Origin: JAPSGM01 sp036556985
Lineage (GTDB): Bacteria; Chloroflexota; Limnocylindria; QHBO01
DNA length: 58,564 nucleotides
Direction of reading: 5' to 3'
NCBI GenBank assembly: GCA_036556985.1
Contig: DATBIK010000113.1
Span: 1 to 58,564, forward strand
Under the pieces are notes generated by a model. That model was given only the letters and a program-made list of their open reading frames with translations. It made no database searches and was not told the origin of the DNA. Numbering within the stretch: the stretch's first letter is position 1; every line of letters starts with the position of its first letter. Of the stretch, positions 35,960 through 44,300 are shown piece after piece. The translations under genes and the position numbers were made by a program.

Positions 35960-36034
35960 CGGGCAATGCCTCTTGACGATCGACGAGGGAGGATGATAGC
36001 GCGCCGTGCGGGACTGGCCGCGATGGGCGCGGGC

Positions 36035-37135
36035 CTAGGTCCCCGACGCCTGGCGGGTCTCCACCTCCGGGACGATGCGGAGGGGCTGGATGACACGCCT
36101 CGCATCGGCGTCGATCGCGATGGGCAGCGACCCGTCGCGCGCCGACCGCGACGCCGCCTCCAGGACCTGGACGGACCTGAGCCCGGCACGGCCGTCGGAC
36201 GTCGGCGATCCGCCGTGGAGGATGCACTGCACGACCTCGTCGACCTCCACCGCCAGGGCTTCCCGATCGTCCAGACGCGGCGCGAGGACATCGCCGGAGC
36301 GGTACTGAACCAGCTCGCTGTACACCTTCTCCGGGTCGTCGTCCGGGGTGATCGTCACGCCCTTGTCGTAGATCAGCAGCTTCTCGGACGGCTGCATGTC
36401 ATCGTACACGATCATCTTCTTCGAGCCGCCCACGATCGTGCGCCGGATCTTGGCCGGCGCCAGCCAGTTCACGTGGACGTGCCCGATGAGGCTCGGGCCG
36501 TACCGCATGGTGAGGTAGGCGATGTTCTCCCGGCGGCTGCCGGCGTGGGCCGCCCCGACGGCGCTGACGTGGGTGGGCAGGAGGCCGCCGAGGACGTAGT
36601 CGATGATGCTCACGTCGTGCGGAGCAAGGTCCCAGATGACGTTGACGTCGGACTGGAACGCCCCGAGGTTGATGCGGACGCTGTCGACATAGAAGATGTC
36701 GCCCAGGTCGCCGCTCGCGACGAGCTCGCGCATCAGGCGGACTGCCCCGGTGTACACGAAGGTGTGATCGACCGCCAGCACGACGCCTCGCTGCTCGGCC
36801 AGCTCGACGAGCTCTTCCGCCGCCTCGGACGAGGTCGTCATCGGCTTCATGACCACGACGTGCTTGCCGGCGTCGATCGCTGCGCGCGCCAGCGGCGCGT
36901 GGGTGCGGGCCGGCGTCGCCACCACGACGACGTCCACGTCCGGCGAGGTGATCACGCTCTGCGCATCGGTGGTCGCCAGCGGCACGCCGTACGTGCGGGC
37001 CATGCGCTCGGCGCGATCGAGCGCCGCGTCGCACACCGCGACCACCGTCGCGTCGTCGTGGTGGGCGAAATTGCGGATGAGGTTGGGGCCCCAATAGCCG
37101 CAGCCGATGACCCCGGCGCGAACTTGACGGCTCAT
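36035..37135 (-). CDS. Gfo/Idh/MocA-type sugar oxidoreductase
   Basis: A 366-residue NAD(P)-dependent oxidoreductase. It has RAGVIGCGYWGPNLIRNF as the dinucleotide motif and VVVVATPARTHAPLARAAIDAGKHVVVMKPM as the family's second signature. The RINLGAFQSDVNVIWDLAPHDVSIIDYV segment is found in WlbA-like enzymes of polysaccharide loci. The usual EKP is MKP here, so the glutamate is replaced while the lysine is kept. WlbA-type enzymes oxidise C3 of a UDP-HexNAc uronate to a keto group before transamination, which would suit the DegT protein at 2617. ATG at 37135 overlaps the stop of the sugar transferase (ATGA). Confidence 0.88.
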   Translation of the reverse strand: MSRQVRAGVIGCGYWGPNLIRNFAHHDDATVVAVCDAALDRAERMARTYGVPLATTDAQSVITSPDVDVVVVATPARTHAPLARAAIDAGKHVVVMKPMTTSSEAAEELVELAEQRGVVLAVDHTFVYTGAVRLMRELVASGDLGDIFYVDSVRINLGAFQSDVNVIWDLAPHDVSIIDYVLGGLLPTHVSAVGAAHAGSRRENIAYLTMRYGPSLIGHVHVNWLAPAKIRRTIVGGSKKMIVYDDMQPSEKLLIYDKGVTITPDDDPEKVYSELVQYRSGDVLAPRLDDREALAVEVDEVVQCILHGGSPTSDGRAGLRSVQVLEAASRSARDGSLPIAIDADARRVIQPLRIVPEVETRQASGT

Positions 37136-37890
37136 TCGGCGCCGCCCCCGTCGACGAGCATGACCCATGGCGTCCGAACCATGATCGCGAGGTCGCGGCG
37201 CACGCTCCAGGTGCGGATGTACTCGATGTCGAGCTCGCACATCCGGTCGAAGCTCAGCCTGTTGCGGCCGGAGACCTGCCACAGGCCGGTGATCCCGGGA
37301 CGGACGGTCAGCCGTTCGAGCTGCGAGGGCTGGTAGTGCTCGACCTCGTAGCCGAGCGGCGGACGGGGCCCCACGATCGACATCTCACCCCGCAGCACGT
37401 TCACGAGCTGGGGCACCTCATCGACCGAGAGCTTGCGCAGGATCTGCCCGATGGCGGTGATGCGTCGGTCGCCCGGCAGCTTGTACGGCGTCCCCTCGTC
37501 CAGGGTCAGCGTTCCGAGGATGAAGCTGGTGACGAAGTCGCGATGTACCTCGTCCGGCTCGCCGACCCGCATCGTGCGGAATTTGTACAGGGTGAAGGGC
37601 TCGCCGCCCGCCCCGAGGCGCTGCTGCCGGAAGATCACCGGGCCGGGCGAGGTGAGCTTGATGAGGATGGCACACAGCGCCCACACGGGGCTGAGAACCA
37701 CGAGGAGGAGCAATGCGCCGAAAATGTCGACGGCTCGCTTCCGCACCGAGGTGAGCGCGTGCGGCGCTGCGAAGCCGAGCCGCTCGGCTGCGGTGCCAGC
37801 CGAGCTGGCGGTGTCGATGGGCGAGATGCCCGGCAACACGGCCGCCTGCAGGCGTTCCCGGGAAGTGGGAGCGCGGTACCGGTCTGCCAA
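37132..37890 (-). CDS. Initiating sugar-phosphate transferase (polyprenyl glycosylphosphotransferase)
   Basis: A 252-residue membrane protein that should attach the first sugar-1-phosphate to undecaprenyl phosphate. One hydrophobic hairpin (AVDIFGALLLLVVLSPVWALCAILI) precedes the catalytic domain. The domain has FRQQRLGAGGEPFTLYKFRTM, LRKLSVDEVPQLVNVLRGEMSIVGPRPPL and RPGITGLWQVSGRN, the standard ExoY/WbaP core with the catalytic Asp-Glu in KLSVDEVPQ. It lacks the N-terminal membrane domain of WbaP, so it is the short ExoY/WcaJ-C type. The TTG start has AAAGGA five bases upstream. It heads an operon of seven genes running to 28960. Confidence 0.95.
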   Translation of the reverse strand: MADRYRAPTSRERLQAAVLPGISPIDTASSAGTAAERLGFAAPHALTSVRKRAVDIFGALLLLVVLSPVWALCAILIKLTSPGPVIFRQQRLGAGGEPFTLYKFRTMRVGEPDEVHRDFVTSFILGTLTLDEGTPYKLPGDRRITAIGQILRKLSVDEVPQLVNVLRGEMSIVGPRPPLGYEVEHYQPSQLERLTVRPGITGLWQVSGRNRLSFDRMCELDIEYIRTWSVRRDLAIMVRTPWVMLVDGGGAE

Positions 37891-37937
37891 TGTGTTCCTT
37901 TCCCCCGCGATGCTCGGGATCCTGGGTGATTAAGTCC

Positions 37938-37958
37938 GCGATAAGCGGGCGATAAGCG
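37938..37958. repeat. Two direct copies of GCGATAAGCG with 11-bp period
   Basis: The ten-base unit GCGATAAGCG occurs at 37938-37947 and again at 37949-37958, one helical turn apart. It lies 48 to 68 bp upstream of the TTG start of the sugar transferase at 37890, within the 182-bp gap that should hold the promoter of the minus-strand polysaccharide operon. It could be a tandem operator for a regulator encoded elsewhere. No dyad symmetry or known consensus was identified, so the call is only that the repeat is present. Confidence 0.5.
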
Positions 37959-38073
37959 CTGAGAACGTACACTCTGACCGAACGCAAGTACTACTGCAAT
38001 AACAGGACCTTCGGTTCTGTTGCGTACCGTCAACTACGGGATGGGTTGCACCCACCCGCAGGGTCGCTGCAGC

Positions 38074-39003
38074 TCAGGACGCCGAGTCGTCGCGGTCCCA
38101 GAGCTCTCGCAGGTCGCGATCCAGCAACGCCGAAAGGCGGGCGACCTCGGGCGCGAATGTGGCGCGGAGGCGTCGCCGCGTGGCCGGCGACATCGGCGCC
38201 CGGGGGCTGAACACGACGTTCGCCCGCTTCGCGCGCTCGTATGCCGCGCGTCGGATGCCGGCAGGCACGACGTGACGGATCAGCAGCCGGGGCAGGTTCG
38301 GCGGGCGGGCGAGGAAGTGTCGCAGCCACTCCGAACGGACTCGCCGGCTGGGATTGACGACCTCGAACGCTGCCGGCGCATGGTCGGTGGAGACGTCGAG
38401 GAAGCGGAGCGTGTCGCGGTACGCGGCGGCGGGATCGGCCACGAAGTCATCGAAGACGATGACATGCACGCGATGCCGTCCGAAGACCTCGATGTAGCGC
38501 TCGATCTGCTCGGCGTAGCGCGGCACCTGCGAGTACCACAATCCCTGCGGCAGGTGAGCGTGGGGCGGGATGCGACGTCCGGCCCGTCGGTCGGCTTCGG
38601 CGCCCAGCGCCTCGGCGAAGTCGGCGATGTCCTCGTTCCCGTTGGCCAGGTGCTCGCCGTGCAGCGCGGGGAGCATGTCGACCGGGTCGCGGACCATGAC
38701 GATGATCCGCGCCTCGGGGCTGAACTCGCCGATCTCCCGCGCGGCCGACGACGAGAACAGGTACCACACGTACGCCGTTCCGACGCGGGCCTCCGGCGGC
38801 GCGGTCGCGAAGAACGCCAGGTACCGGTCCGTGGACAGCGTTTCGCGGTCACGGATGTCCAGGTCTCGCCCGAAGAACCGGAGCTCCTTCCGCGCCGGCA
38901 GGAACAGGTCCGGATGGCTGCGCAGGTACTCGTACATCGCCGTGGTCCCGGACTTCGGGGCGCCGACGATGAAGAAGTCCGGGACCCGCGGCGCGGCAGT
39001 CAC
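38074..39003 (-). CDS. Sulfotransferase-like protein 9 (heparan-sulfate type)
   Basis: A 309-residue protein. FFIVGAPKSGTTAMYEYLRSHPDLFLPARKELRFF is the classic Sulfotransfer_1 form, with the P-loop GAPKSGTT at 14-21 and the KE pair near 39-40 seen in heparan sulfate N-sulfotransferases. MVRDPVDMLPALH (103-115) is the 3'-phosphate site, and VHVIVFDDFVADPAAAYRDTLRFLDV follows. It is the most canonical PAPS-type member of the nine. GTG at 39003 overlaps the stop of the receiver-like gene (GTGA, 39000-39003), so it belongs to a different operon from the other sulfotransferases. Sulfation of a saccharide is the likely function. Confidence 0.92.
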   Translation of the reverse strand: MTAAPRVPDFFIVGAPKSGTTAMYEYLRSHPDLFLPARKELRFFGRDLDIRDRETLSTDRYLAFFATAPPEARVGTAYVWYLFSSSAAREIGEFSPEARIIVMVRDPVDMLPALHGEHLANGNEDIADFAEALGAEADRRAGRRIPPHAHLPQGLWYSQVPRYAEQIERYIEVFGRHRVHVIVFDDFVADPAAAYRDTLRFLDVSTDHAPAAFEVVNPSRRVRSEWLRHFLARPPNLPRLLIRHVVPAGIRRAAYERAKRANVVFSPRAPMSPATRRRLRATFAPEVARLSALLDRDLRELWDRDDSAS

Positions 39004-39338
39004 GAGCCGAGCAGCTCGGCCAGGGACGTGAAGAGGCGCGATCGGGCGAGCATCGGTCCGAGCCCGTAGTGGCGCGCCTCGGCGTGCGCCTCGAGATCGG
39101 TGTGCGGGCCGAACAGGAGGACCCGGGGCCCTGGGTCCGCCGCACGCCATGCCTGCAGCGCCTCGCCCCAGCCCGGCGCGCGCTCGGACCAGTCGACGAC
39201 CACGATCGCGACGTCCCCCGCCGCCGGGAGGTCCTGGGGCGCATCGACCCGCGTGGCCGCGAAGCCGGCCGCGCTGGCGGCATCACCGATCCGCGTCGCG
39301 GCGATGAGATCCCGCCCGATCACCACCAGCCGACGCAT
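39000..39338 (-). CDS. Stand-alone receiver-like protein
   Basis: A 112-residue protein with alternating strands and helices in the order of a response-regulator receiver. RRLVVIGRDLIAATRIGDAAS comes first, then VAIVVVDWSERA with an Asp at the usual phospho-acceptor position, and PRVLLFGPHTDLEAHAEA, where a Thr/Ser and Lys would be expected. The acidic pair after strand 1 is missing (VIGRD) and no clear strand-5 Lys is seen, so it is probably a pseudo-receiver and not phosphorylated in the usual way. No output domain follows. It sits between an unknown gene and sulfotransferase 9. Confidence 0.6.
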   Translation of the reverse strand: MRRLVVIGRDLIAATRIGDAASAAGFAATRVDAPQDLPAAGDVAIVVVDWSERAPGWGEALQAWRAADPGPRVLLFGPHTDLEAHAEARHYGLGPMLARSRLFTSLAELLGS

Positions 39339-39340
39339 CG

Positions 39341-39799
39341 TCAGCTGTGGCGGCCCGTTCCGTTCGCCCGGCCGTAGGACGGCGCGCCGGGCATCGGCCG
39401 AGGTGCGCGATGATCCGGCCGCGTCGTTGCCGGGTGCGCTGGAGGAGGGGCGGCGATCGAGAAGCCGCCGCGGCCGTTCGTGGCCGGCACGGGATGGCTC
39501 CCGTTGCCCTCGACCACGTAGCGGGCGATCCGCATGGGGTAGACGCCCACGACGACCGGCGCGCGTACCTCCACCGACAGCTCCATTCCGAGCTCGTTGC
39601 GGATCCACAGGTCCTGCACTTTCGCCGCCTCGCGCTCAGGGAGGCCCAGCCAGGCGGTCGTGCCGTTGTGCCGGACGAGCGTCATCGCGTCCGGGTCGTC
39701 GAGCCCGAAGCGCCGCCTGAGCTCAGCGACCGTGACGTACGGGCGCGACGAGATGAAGCGTCGCAGGCTGGACGTGCTCGGGCGTTTGCTGGCACTCAC
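39341..39799 (-). CDS. Conserved-looking protein of unknown function with possible N-terminal helix-turn-helix
   Basis: A 152-residue protein. The N-terminal part contains FISSRPYVTVAELRRRFGL, which could form a winged-helix or helix-turn-helix. A strand-rich part follows (TTAWLGLPEREAAKVQDLWIRNELG, VEVRAPVVVGVYPMRIARYVV). The last 45 residues are Pro/Ala/Gly-rich and probably disordered. The family is not recognised. The gene ends 2 bp before the receiver-like gene start, so they are probably co-transcribed. Strand-bias and spacing support that it is real, but function is open. Confidence 0.6.
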   Translation of the reverse strand: MSASKRPSTSSLRRFISSRPYVTVAELRRRFGLDDPDAMTLVRHNGTTAWLGLPEREAAKVQDLWIRNELGMELSVEVRAPVVVGVYPMRIARYVVEGNGSHPVPATNGRGGFSIAAPPPAHPATTRPDHRAPRPMPGAPSYGRANGTGRHS

Positions 39800-39866
39800 G
39801 GCTGGGCACCCATGGTCGTCCGAGTCTACGCCGATGTACCCGTCGCTGCAGACGGGCGGAGGTCGC

Positions 39867-40808
39867 TCAGGCCGTCCGCTTTCCTCGCCCGCCGAACAGG
39901 CCGCGCAGGAAGAACATGACGTTCGCCGGCCGCTCCGCGAGGCGGCGCATGTAGTACGCCCACCACTGGGCGCCGTACGGCACGTAGATCCGGAGCCGGT
40001 GTCCCTCCGCCAGCACCCGGTCCTGGATGTCGCGCCCGATGCCGTACAGCAGCTGGAACTCGTAGCGATCCTTGCCGATCCCCCGCTCGGCGGCCGCTTC
40101 CTGCACGGCCACGATCATCTCCGGGTCGTGGGTGGCGGCGGCCGGGTAGGCATCGGCCTCGAGCAGGGTGACCATGCAGTCGACGAAGGACCGGTTGATC
40201 TCGGCCCGATCGTGGAAAGCAATCGCCTCCGGCTCGGCGTAGGCACCCTTGCAGATCCGGACGCGGCAGCCCTCGGCCGCCAGGGCGGCGGCATCGGCCC
40301 GGGAGCGATGGAGGTAGGCCTGCAGGACGGCGCCGACGTCATGGCCGTCCGCGCGGAGCCGGCGCACGACCTCGAGGGTGCGGTCGGTGTAGGCCGATGA
40401 CTCCATGTCGACGCGCACGAAGATCCCGTGCCGCCTTCCCGCCTCGACGACAGGGCGGAGCACGTCGAGGCAGGCCTCGACGCCGAGGTCGAGGCCCATC
40501 TGGGTGAGCTTCAGGCTGACGTTGGCGTCGAGTCCCTCGGCCGCGATGCGGTCCAGGGTGGCGACGTAGGAGGCGGCGGCACGCTCCGCCGTGTCGCGGT
40601 CGGTGACCGACTCTCCGAGGACGTCGAGGGTGGCCATCGCGCCACGCTGGTTCAGTCCGCGGACGACGGGAACGGCCTCGTCCAGGGTCGTGCCCGGCAC
40701 GAACCGATGGGCGAGGTTGCGGACGAGCGGCGTGCCCATCGCCACCCGCGCCATCCAACGCCGGTGGCTGAGCCAGTTGAAGAAGATCCGGAGCGGGGTG
40801 GCGAGCAT
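39867..40808 (-). CDS. Proline dehydrogenase (monofunctional)
   Basis: A 313-residue FAD enzyme that oxidises L-proline to pyrroline-5-carboxylate. The family motifs are in order: NVSLKLTQMGLDLG, GIFVRVDMESSAYTDRTLE, VLQAYLHRSRAD, VRICKGAYAEPEAIAF, AATHDPEMI, YEFQLLYGIGRD and RIYVPYGAQWWAYYMRRLAERPAN. The last segment holds the RR pair that binds the proline carboxylate. Length fits the short PutB/ProDH type of Deinococcus, Bacillus and many Chloroflexota, and not the fused PutA. No P5C dehydrogenase is adjacent. It starts 5 bp after the stop of the thioredoxin-fold gene. Confidence 0.95.
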   Translation of the reverse strand: MLATPLRIFFNWLSHRRWMARVAMGTPLVRNLAHRFVPGTTLDEAVPVVRGLNQRGAMATLDVLGESVTDRDTAERAAASYVATLDRIAAEGLDANVSLKLTQMGLDLGVEACLDVLRPVVEAGRRHGIFVRVDMESSAYTDRTLEVVRRLRADGHDVGAVLQAYLHRSRADAAALAAEGCRVRICKGAYAEPEAIAFHDRAEINRSFVDCMVTLLEADAYPAAATHDPEMIVAVQEAAAERGIGKDRYEFQLLYGIGRDIQDRVLAEGHRLRIYVPYGAQWWAYYMRRLAERPANVMFFLRGLFGGRGKRTA

Positions 40809-40813
40809 CGGCC

Positions 40814-41164
40814 TCAGGCGCGCCCGTGGCCCCAGCCGCGCGCCCGCTCGACGGCGCGGCGGATGAGGCGCTTGCCGGGGATCGGCTCCGTGGCCGGGCC
40901 GTCGAGGGCCGAATCGGGCGGAAAGGCACGCAGGCGAAGGCTGGGTGCCTGGGATCCAGCGTGCGGATCCGCGTAGATGTCGGATCCGTCGATGCGGATG
41001 GTGGGCGAGCCCGGGAAGGCGAGCAGCTCGGCATCCGCGGCCGAGTTCACGCTAATCATCTGGATCGGCGTCTCGAACGCGTCCTCGTTCAGCACCTCCA
41101 CCAGCCGTTGCCGCGCGGCCATGTAGTTCGGGTCGGCGTCCCAGTACAGGAGCTCCACGCGCAT
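40814..41164 (-). CDS. Thioredoxin-fold protein lacking cysteines
   Basis: A 116-residue protein. MRVELLYWDADPNYMAARQRLVEVL, then LLAFPGSPTIRIDGSDIY, matches small thioredoxin-fold proteins that normally begin with ELLYFDGCPNW and end with GSPTIRVDG. The cis-proline strand (GSPTI) is kept, but the cysteine before PN is Ala-Asp here and no other Cys is present, so no redox activity is expected. The C-terminal 40 residues are an extension. ATG at 41164 faces the DnaA-box intergenic region, and the gene heads the minus-strand run through proline dehydrogenase and probably beyond. Confidence 0.7.
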   Translation of the reverse strand: MRVELLYWDADPNYMAARQRLVEVLNEDAFETPIQMISVNSAADAELLAFPGSPTIRIDGSDIYADPHAGSQAPSLRLRAFPPDSALDGPATEPIPGKRLIRRAVERARGWGHGRA

Positions 41165-41188
41165 GCCGCGAGTGTAGCCAGCGGCCGA

Positions 41189-41197
41189 TGTGGATAA
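41189..41197 (-). promoter_or_regulatory. DnaA box 1 (perfect TTATCCACA on the minus strand)
   Basis: The plus strand reads TGTGGATAA, an exact match to the consensus DnaA-binding 9-mer. It lies 25 bp upstream of the start of the gene at 41164, in the 194-bp divergent gap. In DNA of this base composition a chance match is rare. A second perfect copy lies 32 bp further on in the same orientation. Confidence 0.6.
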
Positions 41198-41220
41198 CTC
41201 CTTCGCATCAGCCTCATTTC

Positions 41221-41229
41221 TGTGGATAA
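41221..41229 (-). promoter_or_regulatory. DnaA box 2 (perfect TTATCCACA on the minus strand)
   Basis: The plus strand reads TGTGGATAA again, in the same orientation as box 1 and starting 32 bp from it, about three helical turns. The segment between the boxes is more AT-rich than its surroundings. No dnaA or dnaN gene is in the window, so the role could be DnaA-dependent regulation or titration. Confidence 0.6.
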
Positions 41230-41347
41230 GTCGCTCGACAACATGGAACCGATGCGCGCAGGCTCGCGTCTCAACCCAAGAGCGCGGCCGAGCACCCGCC
41301 TGGGCTCTACCCGACCGCGCTGCCAGTCCGTCTACGTCGGTCATTTC

Positions 41348-41353
41348 GGAGGG
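41348..41353 (+). promoter_or_regulatory. Strong ribosome binding site GGAGGG of the giant protease
   Basis: GGAGGG lies five bases before the ATG at 41359 and settles that start against other in-frame codons. It is among the strongest Shine-Dalgarno sites in the window. Confidence 0.8.
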
Positions 41354-41358
41354 AACTG

Positions 41359-44300
41359 ATGTCTGGCAGTCGGTCGCGGCAGGTCGTGCCTGCCCGCGTT
41401 TTCGTGTTCGTCATGGTCGCGTCGGTGGCCTTCAGCCAGGTGACGCTGGCCCGCACACCCGCCCCCGTCGGCGGGTCCGATGCCGGAGAGCCCGATGCGA
41501 AGGCATCGCTCGAGGCCGGCCTCCTCGATCGCCTGCGGAGCGGCTCCATGTCGCGCTTCGTGGTCGAGTTCGCCTCGCGCGCCGACCTCATCCCCGCCTG
41601 GCGCATCAGCGACCACGGCGACCGCGGCGCATTCGTGGTCAGCCGGCTGAAGGACACCGCACGAGAGGCGCAGCAGCGCGCCCGCGACCTCGTTCTCGGC
41701 ACGAAGGGCGCCAGCTTCGAGGCCTCCTGGCTGCGCAACAGCATGCTGGTCAAGGGCGGCGCGGCCCTCGCGGAGCGACTTGCCCTGCTGCCCGGCGTGA
41801 AGGCGGTCCGTGCCGAGCGGACCTTCCCGCTCGTGAAGCCGGTGAAGCAGCGGCTCAACGTGGAGCCGAACGTCGGCAACCCCGAGTGGGGTATCACGCA
41901 GATCGGAGCCGACGAGGTGTGGGCCGACGGGATCACCGGCCAGGGTGTCGTGATCGGCAACATCGACACTGGCGTCGACTACCTCCACGAGGCACTCGTC
42001 GACCACTACCGCGGCAACCTGGGGGGAGGCACCTTCGACCACAACTACAACTGGTGGGATCCCACCGACATCTGTGGCGACGAGCCGTGCGACAACGCGC
42101 TCCACGGCACCCACACCATGGGCACCATGGTCGGCGGCGACGGCCCCGGCCCGTTCAGCCCGGACATCGGCGTCGCACCTGGCGCGACCTGGATCGCCGC
42201 CAAGGGCTGCGAGGACCTGTTCTGCAGCGAGTTCGCACTGCTGTCCTCCGGCGAGTTCATGCTCGCCCCGACCGACCTGAACGGCGAGAATCCCGACCCC
42301 GACAAGCGGCCGCACATCCTGAACAACTCGTGGGGCGGCGGCCCCGGCGAGGACTGGTATCTCGACGTGGTGACCGCCTGGCGCGCAGCGGGGATCATCC
42401 CCGTCTTCAGCTCCGGCAACCCGGGGCCTGACTGCGGCTTCGGCGGATCGCCGGGCGACTATCTCGAGGCGTTCAGTGCCGGCGCCACCGACATCGACGA
42501 CGTCATCGCCGATTTCTCCGGCCGCGGCCCATCGGTGTTCGGCAAGGTCAACCCGGACATCTCCGCGCCCGGCGTGGACGTCGTGAGCAGCATCCCCGAC
42601 GACGAGTACGCGGCATTCAGCGGCACGAGCATGGCCGCGCCGCACACCTCCGGCACGCTGGCGCTCATGCTGTCCTCCGCCCCAGGGATCGTGGGCGACT
42701 TCGAGGCTGCCACCAGCGCGGTGCGCGACACGGCCCTCGACATCATCGACGAGTCGTGCGGCGGTGACGAGGACGGCGATCCGAACAACGTCTATGGCGA
42801 CGGGCGCATCGACGCCTTTGCGGCTGTCCAGCTGGTCGCCACCGGCGGGACGCTGACGGGCACCGTCACCGCTTCCGGCAGCGGCGAGCCGCTGGCCGGC
42901 GCGAAGATCGTGGCCGATGGCGTGGACCAGGACTACACCGGCTTCACCGATGCCGCCGGCGTGTTCGAGCTGTTCGTGCAGGAGGGCGAGTACGACATCA
43001 CCGCATCGGTCTATGCGTACGCCCCTGCGACGCAGGAGGACGTCTTCGTTCCCGAAGACGACGAGACGATCGTCGATTTCGTCCTCGATGCACTGCCCGC
43101 CGCGACCGTGACGGGCACGGTCACCGATGCCTCCGGCCACGGCTGGCCGCTCTACGCCCGGATCGAGATCGAGGGCTATCCCCTCGGGCCGGTATTCACC
43201 GACCCGTTCACCGGCCAGTACAGCGTCGAGCTCGTGGAGAGCACCGACTTCGTCTTCCGCGTCACCGCCGTCTCCGGCGGCTACGTCGAGGACGAGCGGC
43301 CGGTCGGCCCGCTCGCCGGCGACGCGGTCGAGGACTTCGCGCTCGCCGTGGACGCCGAGCTGTGCGACGCGCCCGGCTACGTGCTGAACGTGGACGGGCT
43401 CCACGAGCCGTTCTCGAGTGGCGGGCTGCCCGAGGGCTGGACGATCGTCGACAACGCCGAGACCGGCAGCGTCTGGAGATTCGACGACCCAGGCAACCGC
43501 GGCAACCTCACCGGCGCGAGCGGAGGCTTCGCGATCGTCGACAGCGACGACGCCGGGCCCAACACCTTCCAGGACACCGAGCTCGTCAGCCCGGTGATCG
43601 ACCTGACCACCGTCGACGCACCGGTCCTGCGCTTCGCGACCGACTACGTGAACCTGGGCGACACCGCCGAGGTGGACATCTCGATCGACGGCGGGGAGTC
43701 GTGGGACACCCTCCTCAGCTGGAACGAGAACATGCGGGGCCCGCTCACCGTGAGCATCGAGGTCCCCGAGGCGGCGAACCAGGCCGAGGTCCAGGTCCGC
43801 TTCCACTACTTCGAGGCCTCCTGGGCGTGGTGGTGGGAGGTCGACCAGTTCATCCTCGGCGGCGAGACGAGCTGCGATCCCATGGCGGGCGGCCTCGTGG
43901 CCGGCCACGTCTACGACGGTATCACCGGCCTCGCCCTGAACGGCGCGGACGTCATCAGCGAAGACGACCCGGACATCGCGGCGGTGAGCGCGGCGACGCC
44001 TGAGGACGAGAACCTCGACGACGGCTTCTACCAGCTCTTCTCGCCGCTCACCGGCGACCGCGACTTCACCGCCAGCGCGAGCCAGTACTCGTCCGCGACC
44101 GAGACCGTCTCGGTCGTGGCCGACGCGGTGGTCCGGCAGGACTTCGCGCTCGGCGCCGGGCTCCTCACCACCGACCCGGACAGCGTCGAGGTCACGCTGC
44201 CCTTTGGCGGAACGACGAGCGAGGTGCTCACGATCACGAACGAGGGCACCGCCGACGCGACATTCGAGATCCGCGAGCGCAGCGGCGGTCGGGAGATCCT

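Noticed and set aside
34118..37336. A 1072-codon open frame on the plus strand across the flippase, Wzz and oxidoreductase genes
   Set aside because: It crosses several well-recognised minus-strand genes and has no domain character.
38074..39003. Sulfotransferase 9 as part of the sugar-transferase operon
   Set aside because: A promoter-sized gap and the tandem repeat lie between them. The sulfotransferase is coupled to the receiver-like gene upstream of it instead.
41165..41358. The two DnaA boxes as a chromosomal replication origin
   Set aside because: Only two boxes, no dnaA/dnaN/rpmH neighbours and no extended AT-rich unwinding region. The boxes are reported as sites only.
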